A stretch of 38,851 bases of DNA from Candidatus Wolframiiraptor allenii (lineage in GTDB: Archaea > Thermoproteota > Nitrososphaeria_A > Caldarchaeales > Wolframiiraptoraceae), in assembly GCA_023539495.1 (NCBI GenBank), contig JAKCEV010000003.1, forward strand, positions 1-38,851, read 5' to 3'. Every line of letters begins with the position of its first letter. The first letter of the stretch is position 1. Shown here one piece after another: positions 26,135 to 36,859 of the stretch. The position numbers were made by a program, and so were the translations under genes. The notes beneath the pieces are model-generated. The model did not search any database and was not told the origin of the DNA. It worked only from the letters and a program-made list of their open reading frames with translations.

Positions 26135-26330
26135 GGTAGGGGGTTTGAGCCACATCCTCCCTTTTTGGGAGTTGGCCCGGGGCCGGGTCTCCGGCCCATT
26201 ACCCCACCCCTCTCGGGGCTTGGGGTTATCGGCGCTATCAAGGTACTATTCAGCGTCATTAGATATTATATGTCGCAATGAGATCGGCTTTGAAGACCTT
26301 GTCCATCCTCGTACGCCTGAATAGCCCTCT
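26131..26330 (-). pseudogene. tnpB: TnpB C-terminal relic
   Basis: From 26330 the minus strand reads RGLFRRTRMDKVFKADLIAT then YNI, an obvious TnpB zinc-finger/RuvC-III stretch in which the expected Cys of RGLFKC has become Arg. Stop codons and a frame change follow. Then the proline-rich tail ITPSPERGGVMGRRPGPGPT and KKGGCGSNPLP end at TAA 26133-26131. It carries the same hairpin (TCCCTTTTTGGGA on the plus strand) as the other relics. It is clearly dead as a protein, though a guide-RNA-like transcript could persist. Confidence 0.8.
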
Positions 26331-26351
26331 GATGTGGGATTAGGGATATTA

Positions 26352-27525
26352 ATGCCTTCAATGAGATATCCTCCCGAAGACAGACTAATGGTAATCTACG
26401 AAGAGCGCTGGGATCTCGGCAAGCTGGTCACGTTCGTCCCTAACAAGAAGACCCCGATCTATAACTGGTTTTTTCTTTAAGGAGGGTTTTTCTCGCGAGT
26501 TTGTCCACATGATGCTCCGGGAGTTTGAGGTGGGCCCGGGCTCAATGGTCTTAGATCCATTTCTCGGATCAGGCACGACCCTCCTAGCATGTAAGGAGCT
26601 GGGCATAGATGGTGTGGGTGTGGATGTGGCCCCGCTCGCCGTCTTTGTGAGCAGGGTCAAGATAGCGGATTATGATCTCGAGAAGCTGAGGGAGACCGCG
26701 AAATGGCTTTTAAGTCAACCATTTAAGAGACCGAACATCTCATGCGTCAGCGGATTTGTCAGGCAATTCTTCCTAAAGCCGTCGCTCGAGGATATAATCT
26801 TCTTCAGAGAGAGGATTCGGGAGATTGAAGATCCTGTTGTCAGGAACTTCTTCACGCTGGCGCTAATGAATGCCGCTATGAAGGTCTCGCTAGCATACAA
26901 AGATGGCGCCGTCCTGAAGGTGATAAGGGATAAGCCCGTCCCACCGTTTAGGAAATTCTTCAAGAGGCTTATCAGGAGGATGATAAGGGATTTGACGAAG
27001 CTGAGCTTCAAGCCATGCAGGCTCGAGGTATATTTGGGTGATGCTAGGAGAATGAGCTTCCTCGAGGATGAGATGTTCGACACGATAATAACCTCACCAC
27101 CCTACCTCAATAAAATCGAATACACCAAGGTGTATAGGATCGAGTATGAGCTCTTCTTCGGCGATGTGAAGATCGACCCTGTCAGGTCCTATCTTGGGTT
27201 GAACCCAAAGAATATCGTGGATCAGTTCCCCGAGCTGAATCTGCCAGAAGTCGCGAAGGCATACTTCCATGATATGAGGCTTTGCTTGGAGGAAATGTTC
27301 AGGGTCCTTAAGCCTGGTGGAAGGGTTGCCCTCGTCGTCGCCGGGGGAGTTTTTCCCGATAGGGTTGTCGAGTCCGATAAGCTGATACTCGAGCTCGCCG
27401 AGAGGGTTGGATTCGAGCCAGAGAGGCTTATCGCCGTGAATAAGAGGGTTGCAACAACTAGGAGGGTGATAAAGATCGGAGAGGCAAGAGAGAGCATACT
27501 CATCTTTTCGAAGCCGAGAGCCTAG
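26352..27525 (+). CDS. DNA methyltransferase (N4-cytosine/N6-adenine type), frameshifted
   Basis: ATG 26352 opens MPSMRYPPEDRLMVIYEERW and runs to NWFFL then TAA at 26478-26480. In the +1 frame the family sequence continues without a gap: FKEGFSREFVHMMLREF, then motif I LDPFLGSGTTLLACKELG, and motif IV TSPPYLNKIEY later, to 27525. SPPY suggests exocyclic amino methylation (N4-cytosine likely). About 390 residues in total. The shift lies at six T bases (26469-26474) followed by CTT TAA, so it may be a one-base insertion, a phase switch, or recoding. Without a shift, translation could restart at ATG 26509, losing about 50 residues. No restriction endonuclease lies beside it; a TnpB relic lies upstream. 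Confidence 0.8.
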
Positions 27526-27576
27526 GAGACATGCCATAAACAATTAAATTACCTGCCTATTTCTAGGGGAGGCAAC

Positions 27577-28451
27577 ATGCGGATCGTGAGCTACGACTTT
27601 GAGGATGAGCGGGATTATGGCTGGCTTATCCAGGGGAATAGCGTGATACCGAGAGACTTCCTCGAGAGCGCTCTCGGCATGAGCCTTCCAAAAGATGTTA
27701 GAGGCCTCTTGCCAGATAGGGAGCTCGTGGAGCTCATCGAGTCTGTTTTAGGAAAGATTCCCGTGGAATCTATATCGCTTGAGGAGCTTCATCTTGGGCC
27801 GCCGATACCGAATCCGGGGAAGATGATCTGCCTCGGCCTGAATTATCTCGACCATGCGCTTGAGGCTGAAATGGAGCCACCAGAGGGCATGCCGATATTC
27901 ATGAAGCCGGCCACAGCGCTCACAGGCCCATTCGACCCCATCATAAAGCCAAGACATGTCGAGAAGCTGGACTATGAGATAGAGCTAGCCATCGTGATAG
28001 GCAGCCGATGCAGGGATATAGAGCCAAAGGAGGCCTATGAATACATCTTCGGCTACATGATCCTAAACGATGTATCCGCCAGGGATATACAGTTCATGGA
28101 TGGGCAGTGGACTCGTGGGAAGATCATGGACACCTTTGCGCCGACGGGGCCGTGCCTAGTTTCTAAGGAGGAAGTTGGAAACCCCCATAACCTCAGGATG
28201 CTCACTACCGTGAATGGTGAGGTGAGGCAGAGCTCATCAACATCCAAGATGATCAGGAAGATCCGGAGATAGTCTCGATACTGAGCCAGGGGATGACCCT
28301 CGAGCCCGGGGACATAATAGCTACGGGGACTCCGGCGGGCGTCGGGATATTCCAAAAGCCGGAGCCAAAGCTCCTACAGCCCGGAGACATAGTCGAGATG
28401 TGGATCGAAAACATCGGGACTATGAGGAATCACGTGATCACGGTCGAGTAG
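27577..28451 (+). pseudogene. FAH-family hydrolase/decarboxylase, frameshifted near the C-terminus
   Basis: Fumarylacetoacetate-hydrolase-like protein. The first frame (27577-28272) has the domain core: CLGLNYLDHALEAEME, FMKPATALTGPFDPI, the metal-binding YEIELAIVIG, NDVSARDIQ and GPCLVSKEEVGNP. It stops at TAG 28270 after SKMIRKIRR. In the -1 frame the missing end follows at once: PEIVSILSQGMTLEPGD, IIATGTPAGVG, ending at TAG 28449-28451. Adding one C at 28263 (ATCCGG to ATCCCGG) restores the full frame, so this is a one-base loss or a sequence error. Substrates in archaea include acylpyruvates and 2-keto-3-deoxy sugar acids. Confidence 0.82.
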
Positions 28452-28527
28452 AGCTCCGACTGCTCCACGTGGCCTAGTGGAGGAAAAACTATAAGCTCGG
28501 CAAGTCGAGTTTCCCGGCGATCATGGG

Positions 28528-29679
28528 ATGAGCTCTAAAAGATTTGATGTGGTGGTTGTTGGTGGTGGTCCTGCAGGCGTTGCCGCCGCAAAGGCTTCTG
28601 CTAAAACAGGAGCCAAGACGCTCCTGCTTGAGAAGAACCCGGCTATAATGGCCATCAAGCCGTGCGGGCAGGCGGTTAGCGCGCATACATTCGAGACGGC
28701 TGGCGTTAACCCGACGCCACCCATGATACTGAATAGGGTGAGTGCGAGGGTGTATGCGCCGAATGGGGCGAGTGTGAAGATCCCGGAGACCGGATACCTA
28801 ATAAACAAGACCCTGCTTCTTCAAGAAATTGCGGTCCAAGCGGCGGAGCATGGCGCTGAGATTCACGTTAATGAGCCATTCATAAAGTTCATGAGAAGAG
28901 ATGATGGGTTAATCGTGAGGACTCCCAAAGCGGAGTATGAGTGCTCAGTCCTCATTGGCGCTGATGGGTACAATTCTAGAGTGGCAAGGATCCTCGGCGT
29001 TAATGAGAAGTCCGAGCCAATTCCAACACTCCAGTATCTGATGGCCGGCTCGAGACTTGAGAACGTGGATGAGATCAGGATCTATGTGGGCAACGAGATC
29101 GCGCCAAAGGGTTATGCATGGCTCTTCCCCTTCAGTGAGAAGCTAGCTGAGGTTGGGCTAGGTGTTAGGGGCGCGCCCCTCAAACCCTACATGGACAGGG
29201 TTCTCAAGATTCTTAGGAAGGAGCTTGGCTCAGCCCAAGTGATAGATAATCGCGGCGCCCCGGTGCCGGTGGGCGGCGTGATAAGTAAGTACATCTTCGA
29301 CCGCGTAATCCTGATAGGTGATGCTGCGGGCATGGTTATACCCATGACCGGCGGTGGGATACATTCCTCGATAGCGGCGGGGATAGCAGCGGGAGAGGTG
29401 GCTGGAGAAGCATCACAAGAAGGGGATGTGTCGGAAGAGAGGCTCAGGGCGTTTGACGAGAAGTATAAGCCCTGGCTCGAGAGGATAAGGAGGAGCCTCA
29501 AGGTGCTTAGGCTCTTCGAGAGGCTCACTGATGAAGATCTAAACGAGCTAGCCGAGATGCTTAGCGACGAGGATATAGTGGATCTTGCAAACGGACTCAA
29601 TGTCGGGAGAGTCGCTAGGAAGCTCTTAAGCCACCCAAGGCTGGCGATGAAGCTGGCGAGGCAGCTCCTCAGCGTCTAG
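28528..29679 (+). CDS. Geranylgeranyl reductase family flavoprotein
   Basis: 383-residue FAD-dependent enzyme of the digeranylgeranylglycerophospholipid reductase family, which saturates isoprenoid chains of archaeal membrane lipids. FAD-binding VVVGGGPAGVAAAKA at 9-23, IKPCGQAVS (the family's Cys-containing loop), and GDAAGMVIPMTGGGIHSSI near 265-283. An amphipathic C-terminal half may contact membranes. ATG 28528; ATAAGC about 30 bases upstream could be the TATA box. Its 3' end overlaps by four bases that of another family member on the opposite strand. Confidence 0.85.
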   Translation: MSSKRFDVVVVGGGPAGVAAAKASAKTGAKTLLLEKNPAIMAIKPCGQAVSAHTFETAGVNPTPPMILNRVSARVYAPNGASVKIPETGYLINKTLLLQEIAVQAAEHGAEIHVNEPFIKFMRRDDGLIVRTPKAEYECSVLIGADGYNSRVARILGVNEKSEPIPTLQYLMAGSRLENVDEIRIYVGNEIAPKGYAWLFPFSEKLAEVGLGVRGAPLKPYMDRVLKILRKELGSAQVIDNRGAPVPVGGVISKYIFDRVILIGDAAGMVIPMTGGGIHSSIAAGIAAGEVAGEASQEGDVSEERLRAFDEKYKPWLERIRRSLKVLRLFERLTDEDLNELAEMLSDEDIVDLANGLNVGRVARKLLSHPRLAMKLARQLLSV

Positions 29680-30776
29680 AATCGCGAGCCCAGAATAGAT
29701 GATATTTGAAAATCCATGTCGCCCTTCCGCGAGAGGTAAGAGTTGCCTATCTTGGATGTTGCGATGGCGATTAAGATTTCGAGAAGGGGTGAATTCATTC
29801 TACCGATGAGCCTCCGGAGGTATGCCATTCTCCGAAGCTCTTTAATTAACTTCCTAGCCTCTGCTAGCGGTCTCTCAGGTGAGCCACCCTTAAGGCTCGC
29901 GGCTATGGCCGAGGCTATCCTCGCGGCGATCAGCCCTCCCATGATGACACCTCCGCCTGTCGTTGCCTTCACATGGCCTGCGGCATCTCCAACCGGAACA
30001 AGTCTCGATGGAAACAATATTGTGCTGTCAAGGGGGCTGCCCGTATAGATTACATGAGATGAGGAGTTGAGGCATAGTACATCCGGAAACTCCTCGCCTA
30101 AGAACCTTATCAGCAGCTTCTTCAAGTCGGGAGATCTGGACGCCACGCCAAGCTTCCCCAAGCTCTCATCAATTGGTATCAGATATGCGAAGAGGTCGGG
30201 TAGATAATCCTTCAAGTAAATGTAGACGAACCTCTTATCGAGGCCATGATTCTCCACGATAAGCTGGATTATCGGGATCCATTTTCTCGGTTCAGTCCCG
30301 GCTCCAATAAATCTCCTCAGCAGGGCTGCTCCAGCTCCCTCAGCATCTATTACCCACAATGATTGACGTATACTATCGCTGGCCGTTATCCGGAATTCTC
30401 CTCCATCTCTCTTGACCGCCTTGACCCTGACCCCGCACACTATTTCTGCTCCAGCATGCTCCGCCTGCTTCGCAGCCTCCTTGTCGAAGATGCTTCTGCT
30501 AACGACAGCCGCGACAGGTCTGCCCGCATCGAGAATCCTCCACCTCCCATTAGAGGTCTTTATTACAGCCCCTCTAATAACGTTCTGAAGATATTTTCCA
30601 CTCACCGAAAATCCAAGCCTCTTGAGCCCTGAGAGGCTTAGAAGGCCGGCGCATCTCTCCGGCTCACCGATCTCCATATGCTCCTCAAAGACTATTACGC
30701 TAGCACCAGCTCTAGCAGCCTCACGCGCTGCGATTAAGCCCGCCGGCCCTCCCCCGATCACAGCTAACTCAATCAT
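29676..30776 (-). CDS. FAD-dependent oxidoreductase, second geranylgeranyl-reductase-like protein
   Basis: 366 residues: AVIGGGPAGLIAAREA (6-21), EPERCAGLLS (the CAGL loop of the family) and VGDAAGHVKATTGGGVIMGG near 267-286. More divergent than its convergent neighbour, so perhaps a different double bond or substrate. Overlap of four bases at the 3' ends. The pair suggests a locus for isoprenoid chain saturation, although the two genes are not co-transcribed. Confidence 0.82.
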   Translation of the reverse strand: MIELAVIGGGPAGLIAAREAARAGASVIVFEEHMEIGEPERCAGLLSLSGLKRLGFSVSGKYLQNVIRGAVIKTSNGRWRILDAGRPVAAVVSRSIFDKEAAKQAEHAGAEIVCGVRVKAVKRDGGEFRITASDSIRQSLWVIDAEGAGAALLRRFIGAGTEPRKWIPIIQLIVENHGLDKRFVYIYLKDYLPDLFAYLIPIDESLGKLGVASRSPDLKKLLIRFLGEEFPDVLCLNSSSHVIYTGSPLDSTILFPSRLVPVGDAAGHVKATTGGGVIMGGLIAARIASAIAASLKGGSPERPLAEARKLIKELRRMAYLRRLIGRMNSPLLEILIAIATSKIGNSYLSRKGDMDFQISSILGSRF

Positions 30777-30845
30777 CTTCCAGAATCACTTCGTCAGGAT
30801 ACAATAAAATACTAGGCTTATCTAGGGTTTAACGATCACCACGAG

Positions 30846-31139
30846 GTGAGTGTGAGGGCTTTGAAGATGGCTCGCGCCCACGTGACTATAACTGGAAAGG
30901 TTCAGGGGGTTTTTTATAGGGTTAGTGCGAAGAAGATGGCAGATAAGCTTGGCGTGAAGGGTTGGATTAGGAATCTCCCGGACGGAAGAGTTGAGGCGGT
31001 CTTCGAGGGCGAGGAGGACGCGGTGAAGCGCATGATCTCATGGTGCTGGGTTGGGCCGCCGGGAGCAAAGGTGATTAGCATAGACGTGGAATGGGAGGAG
31101 TATCTCGGCGAATACAAGGATTTCCGGATACTTTACTAG
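30846..31139 (+). CDS. acyP: Acylphosphatase
   Basis: 90-97 residues depending on start. Signature GKVQGVFYRVSAKKMADKLG with the catalytic Arg and the Asn in GWIRNLPDGRVEAVFEG. It hydrolyses acyl phosphates such as carbamoyl or acetyl phosphate. GTG 30846, GTG 30852 (after GAGGTGA) and ATG 30867 are all in frame; ATG 30867 gives the usual family length. Possibly co-transcribed with Cdc48, 61 bases downstream, but unrelated in function. Confidence 0.9.
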   Translation: MSVRALKMARAHVTITGKVQGVFYRVSAKKMADKLGVKGWIRNLPDGRVEAVFEGEEDAVKRMISWCWVGPPGAKVISIDVEWEEYLGEYKDFRILY

Positions 31140-31188
31140 CTGAATCCATGAGCTATAATAGTTATAAGATGGTGCTGGGAAGGGATAG

Positions 31189-33378
<2,190 letters not shown>

Positions 33379-33380
33379 GC

Positions 33381-34151
33381 TTAGGTCGCTGGAAGCCTAG
33401 ACTCCCTCAATACCTCGATGAACCTAGAAGCATCATCAGCCATGTAAACGTTATTGAAGAGAACATACACCTTCCTCCCCTCTTTCAAGTATTTCTCGAC
33501 AAGCTCGGCCAGCCTCCTCAGATCAGAGTCCGTGTACTTGTACCTATAGTTGTATTCCTTGCCACCTATGCCATGGAGCCTGAAATATACTAGCTGATGC
33601 GATGACTGGGGCTGGCACCTGAATGGGTCCACGATATGTACGAGATCAAGCTTGTCGCATAGCTTGCCGACGGCTTGGAGGTTATCCCTCCATGTCCCCC
33701 TAGGCTCCCAGCCTAGAATCACGCCATCCCTCTTTATCGCTGAGAAAAATGCCTCAACATTTCCCACATTCTCCTCGCTGTATCCAAAGGATGCCGGCGT
33801 TTGGAGGACGCAGACTTCCGCCCTCATTGCCCTACAAACCTCGAGGGTTTCTTCCCAAGCCTCGAAATTCTCCTCAGTAGGTCTTAAGAAACCATATTTA
33901 TCCTGCTTTGACTTGGGTATCTTGAGGCCGCTCCTCTTCCAGGTTGGGCTACTCGGCGGGTGAGTAATAGCCTGCCAGCCTTTCATACAGAATTTGAAGT
34001 TCTCCGGAGCATTCTCAGCCCACTTCGCAACAGTCTCCGGCTTGGGAAGCTTGTAAAATGTCTCCTGAATCTCGATTATTGAGAATCGGCCATAATAAGC
34101 GCCTTTGCCGCCCCTGACGCACCATCCGCAGCAGCCAACCCTAACCTCCAT
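33381..34151 (-). CDS. DUF72 family TIM-barrel protein
   Basis: 256 residues beginning VRVGCCGW-type and continuing FSIIEIQETFYKLP, FKFCMKGWQAITHPP and YFRLHGIGGKEYNYRY, all hallmarks of DUF72 (YecE-like). The biochemical function of the family is not established. Convergent with cdc48, with two bases between. The N-terminus has an unusual Cys run (GCCGWC). Confidence 0.88.
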   Translation of the reverse strand: MEVRVGCCGWCVRGGKGAYYGRFSIIEIQETFYKLPKPETVAKWAENAPENFKFCMKGWQAITHPPSSPTWKRSGLKIPKSKQDKYGFLRPTEENFEAWEETLEVCRAMRAEVCVLQTPASFGYSEENVGNVEAFFSAIKRDGVILGWEPRGTWRDNLQAVGKLCDKLDLVHIVDPFRCQPQSSHQLVYFRLHGIGGKEYNYRYKYTDSDLRRLAELVEKYLKEGRKVYVLFNNVYMADDASRFIEVLRESRLPAT

Positions 34152-34224
34152 GGCAAATAATGCTACGCGATTCCAGACAAATTTTTCCGCCGGAGGCTAG
34201 GAAGGATAATACTTAAAGCTAGCG

Positions 34225-34236
34225 CTCTATAAAATT
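34225..34236 (+). promoter_or_regulatory. TATA box of rtcB
   Basis: CTCTATAAAATT, centred 25 bases before ATG 34256, so rtcB mRNA is probably leaderless. Confidence 0.55.
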
Positions 34237-34255
34237 ACCCATTGGGTGCTCATTT

Positions 34256-35710
34256 ATGCCGCAGGTGCCGCTTGAGAGGATTGACGAGGTGGTTTGGAAA
34301 ATTCCAAAGCATAGACCGGATATGCGCGTCCCGGTCCTAGTCTTCGCCTCAGAGGATCTTCTGGAGAAGATGATGCAGGATAGGACGCTTATCCAAGCGG
34401 CTAATGTCGCGACCCTGCCAGGGATATTGAAGCATGCCGTGGTTCTGCCGGATGCCCATGAAGGGTATGGGTTTCCCATTGGTGGGGTTGGCGCTACGGA
34501 CTATGAAGAAGGTGTGATATCGCCGGGAGGGGTTGGCTATGACATAAACTGCGGCGTTAGGCTCATGGTTACGAATCTAGACGAAAAGGATGTTAGGCCG
34601 AGGATACAGGAGCTAATCAATACGATTTTTAGAAATGTTCCATCAGGCCTCGGCTCTAGGAGGAAGGACTTCCAAGTTACTCGGAATGAGCTTGATAGAA
34701 TAGCTGTTGAGGGCGCTAGATACGTGATCGAGAGGTTTGGGCTCGGGTGGCCTGAGGACCTGAAGCATATCGAGGAGGAGGGCTGCTTGGAGGGGGCTGA
34801 TCCAAGCTATGTGAGCGCGGCTGCGAAGGAGCGGGGACTACCACAGATAGGCACATTAGGAAGTGGAAACCACTTCCTCGAGGTCCAGGTCGTTGACAAG
34901 ATATTTGATGAGAGGGCGGCCAAGAAGATGGGCATAACTCATGAGGGGCAGGTGACGGTCCTCGTTCACACCGGCAGCAGGGGATACGGCCATCAGATCT
35001 GCAGCGATTATCTAAGGGTCATGGAGAGGGCAGCGCACAAATATGGGATAAGGCTCCCGGATAGAGAGCTGGCATGCGCCCCGGCGAAGAGCAAGGAGGC
35101 CGAGAGCTATCTAAAGGCATTCGCCTGCGCCGTAAACTTCGCGTTCGCGAATAGGCAGGCGATAAGCCACTGGGTTAGGCAGAGCTTCGCCGAGGTCTTT
35201 AAGCAGCCCGCAGAGACCCTCGGCCTTGAGTTAGTCTATGATGTCGCCCACAACATCGTCAAGCTAGAGGAGCATGCAGTGGATGGTGTCAAGAGAAAGG
35301 TCTGGGTTCATAGGAAGGGCGCGACGAGGAGCTTCCCAGCCGGTCATCCACTAGTCCCGGAGGACTATAGGGATATTGGGCAGCCTGTCCTCTTGCCGGG
35401 ATCCATGGGGACCGCGAGCTGGGTTCTACTCGGGAACCCGAGGGCAATGGAAATGACCTTCGGCAGCACGGCTCATGGCGCTGGCAGGACCGCGAGCAGA
35501 GCCGAGGCAAAGAGGAGGCTCACGGCAACACAGGTCATACAGGACCTTAACAGGAGGGGGATATACATTAGGAGTGATAGCATGGAAACCGTTGTCGAGG
35601 AGGCTGACCAGGCCTATAAGAACGTCGACATAGTTGCTGAGGTTAGTCATAAGGCGGGCATAGGAACTAAGGTCGCGAGGCTCATACCGATAGGTGTTGT
35701 AAAAGGCTAA
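34256..35710 (+). CDS. rtcB: RNA-splicing ligase RtcB
   Basis: 484-residue GTP- and Mn-dependent ligase joining 2',3'-cyclic-phosphate and 5'-OH RNA ends. Metal and catalytic motifs: GGVGYDINCGVRL, GSGNHFLEVQ, HTGSRGYGHQ, GSMGTASWVL, and STAHGAGR, which carries the histidine that is guanylylated. No intein interrupts it, unlike several archaeal RtcB genes. In archaea it seals tRNA exons after the splicing endonuclease cuts; the intron-containing tRNA-Ser at 24540 is a direct substrate candidate. The next gene starts within ten bases. Confidence 0.96.
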   Translation: MPQVPLERIDEVVWKIPKHRPDMRVPVLVFASEDLLEKMMQDRTLIQAANVATLPGILKHAVVLPDAHEGYGFPIGGVGATDYEEGVISPGGVGYDINCGVRLMVTNLDEKDVRPRIQELINTIFRNVPSGLGSRRKDFQVTRNELDRIAVEGARYVIERFGLGWPEDLKHIEEEGCLEGADPSYVSAAAKERGLPQIGTLGSGNHFLEVQVVDKIFDERAAKKMGITHEGQVTVLVHTGSRGYGHQICSDYLRVMERAAHKYGIRLPDRELACAPAKSKEAESYLKAFACAVNFAFANRQAISHWVRQSFAEVFKQPAETLGLELVYDVAHNIVKLEEHAVDGVKRKVWVHRKGATRSFPAGHPLVPEDYRDIGQPVLLPGSMGTASWVLLGNPRAMEMTFGSTAHGAGRTASRAEAKRRLTATQVIQDLNRRGIYIRSDSMETVVEEADQAYKNVDIVAEVSHKAGIGTKVARLIPIGVVKG

Positions 35711-35718
35711 AGGTGCAT

Positions 35719-35955
35719 ATGTTCGAGAAAGATGTTCTCGGCCCAATAATGCTCCTCGGGATAATGCTAATAATCATGGGGATAGTTCTATTAATCCTGC
35801 CGCTTATAGTAAGGGCTGGGATAAGGCTTGAGGAAATTCATCCATTGATACTCTTCGGAAGGAGGCTTGATGGAGTCTACATCGGGACGTCGCCAATATT
35901 AATCATGATCATGGTCGTAATATATATCGTCCTCCTTTTGTTGAGGCGCAGCTAG
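35719..35955 (+). CDS. Small two-helix membrane protein (DUF2905-like)
   Basis: About 78 residues from ATG 35719 (GGTG four bases upstream); GTG 35713 is an alternative. Two hydrophobic helices (IMLLGIMLIIMGIVLLILPL and ILIMIMVVIYIVLLLL) enclose a polar loop with LFGRRLDGVYIGTSPI. This matches the pattern of DUF2905 proteins, often one to two helices around 'GRLPGDI...' loops, though the match is by eye. Probably co-transcribed with rtcB. Four-base 3' overlap with the phosphoribosyltransferase. Confidence 0.65.
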   Translation: MFEKDVLGPIMLLGIMLIIMGIVLLILPLIVRAGIRLEEIHPLILFGRRLDGVYIGTSPILIMIMVVIYIVLLLLRRS

Positions 35956-36656
35956 ATAAGCCTTTCAACCCTTGAAAGGTAGTCTAGGACTTGGGAGTCG
36001 CTTAGCTGGGTAAAGTCGCGGTAAAATTGGCCTATCGCGAAGAATGGGCTCGGCGTCTCTACGCATCGCACATCATCGGCCTCTCTCGATAGCTTTGGGA
36101 GTGTCTCTGGCGGGGCTACGGGAACGGCTATGACGAGTCTCCTCGGCTCAAGCTTCCTGAGAAATTTCGCAGTCGCTATCATTGTCGCGCCGGTAGCCAC
36201 GCCATCATCCACGAGGATCACAGTATATCCATCGAGCCTTGGAAGGGGCTTGCCACCCCGATAGACCTCGATCCTCCTCCTCACCTCAAGAAGCTCCCTC
36301 TCACCCTCCTCCCTTATCCAGTCCATGCCAACACCCACGAGCCTCGCAACTTCCTCATCCACGTATATTGTTCCATCCTCGGCGATCGCGCCCACAGCAA
36401 GCTCCGGGTCCATCGGCGCCCCAATCTTCCTCGGCACAGTAACCTCCAGTGGCGCGCCGAGCCTAATAGCCAAGACATATCCAACCTCAACCCCACCCCT
36501 CGGGATAGCTATGATGGCAAGCCTCTCGCCGCGATAATCGGATAAGAGCTCAGCCAACCTCTCACCAGCATCAAGCCTATCCCTGAAGATCATCCTCAGC
36601 ATCAGAGAGTTCGTGGTCTGCTTATCAAGTTTGCTCGACATGAGTATCAGCTTCAC
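35952..36656 (-). CDS. Phosphoribosyltransferase-domain protein
   Basis: 234 residues (229 if ATG 36641 is the start). Type I PRTase fold with the PRPP loop VILVDDGVATGATMI (146-160), the N-terminal IPRGGVEVGYVLA and the flexible loop region PRKIGAPMDPELAVGAIAED. This is the class of stand-alone PRTase proteins with a broad or unknown base or nucleotide role. GTG 36656 overlaps the stop of a truncated upstream ORF by four bases (GTGA), the remains of a coupled operon. Confidence 0.82.
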   Translation of the reverse strand: MKLILMSSKLDKQTTNSLMLRMIFRDRLDAGERLAELLSDYRGERLAIIAIPRGGVEVGYVLAIRLGAPLEVTVPRKIGAPMDPELAVGAIAEDGTIYVDEEVARLVGVGMDWIREEGERELLEVRRRIEVYRGGKPLPRLDGYTVILVDDGVATGATMIATAKFLRKLEPRRLVIAVPVAPPETLPKLSREADDVRCVETPSPFFAIGQFYRDFTQLSDSQVLDYLSRVERLI

Positions 36657-36757
36657 CTATCCAGTATGATGCGCCCCTTACCATCTCTGAGGATTGTTTC
36701 CAGCCCTCCGCCGTGATTATATAGAAGATCCCCCAGCTCAGTCTCCTCAATAAACCA
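36653..36757 (-). pseudogene. C-terminal remnant of a small gene upstream of the PRTase
   Basis: The minus strand reads WFIEETELGDLLYNHGGGLE and TILRDGKGRIILDR, then TGA (36655-36653), overlapping the PRTase GTG by four bases, as in coupled genes. Its composition is natural, but there is no start codon: the frame closes at a TAA inside the 38-bp palindrome directly upstream. I infer that an insertion or deletion at the palindrome removed the N-terminal part. Family unknown. Confidence 0.5.
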
Positions 36758-36794
36758 GGCTCGCCCTTATTCCTCGAGGAATGAGGGCGAGCCT
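36757..36794. repeat. 38-bp near-perfect palindrome, repeat A relative
   Basis: Left arm AGGCTCGCCCTTATTCCTC and right arm GAGGAATGAGGGCGAGCCT are reverse complements with one difference (G-T pair in RNA) and no loop; the centre is CTCGAG. Each arm matches repeat A mostly by transitions. Bases 36795-36832 (AAAGTGAGGAAAAATAAAAA and on) match the sequence beside the other A copies. On the minus strand the T-rich flank and hairpin would make a strong terminator for the zinc-ribbon relic. Confidence 0.85.
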
Positions 36795-36859
36795 AAAAGT
36801 GAGGAAAAATAAAAAGTGGGAGTTATGCGGGGGCTAATAATCCCATATCCCGTCCTCCT

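Noticed and set aside
28459-28485. Small hairpin CTCCAC/GTGGAG between the FAH gene and the reductase.
   Set aside because: A six-base stem without a T tract; could be chance in a GC-rich spacer and does not support a specific function.
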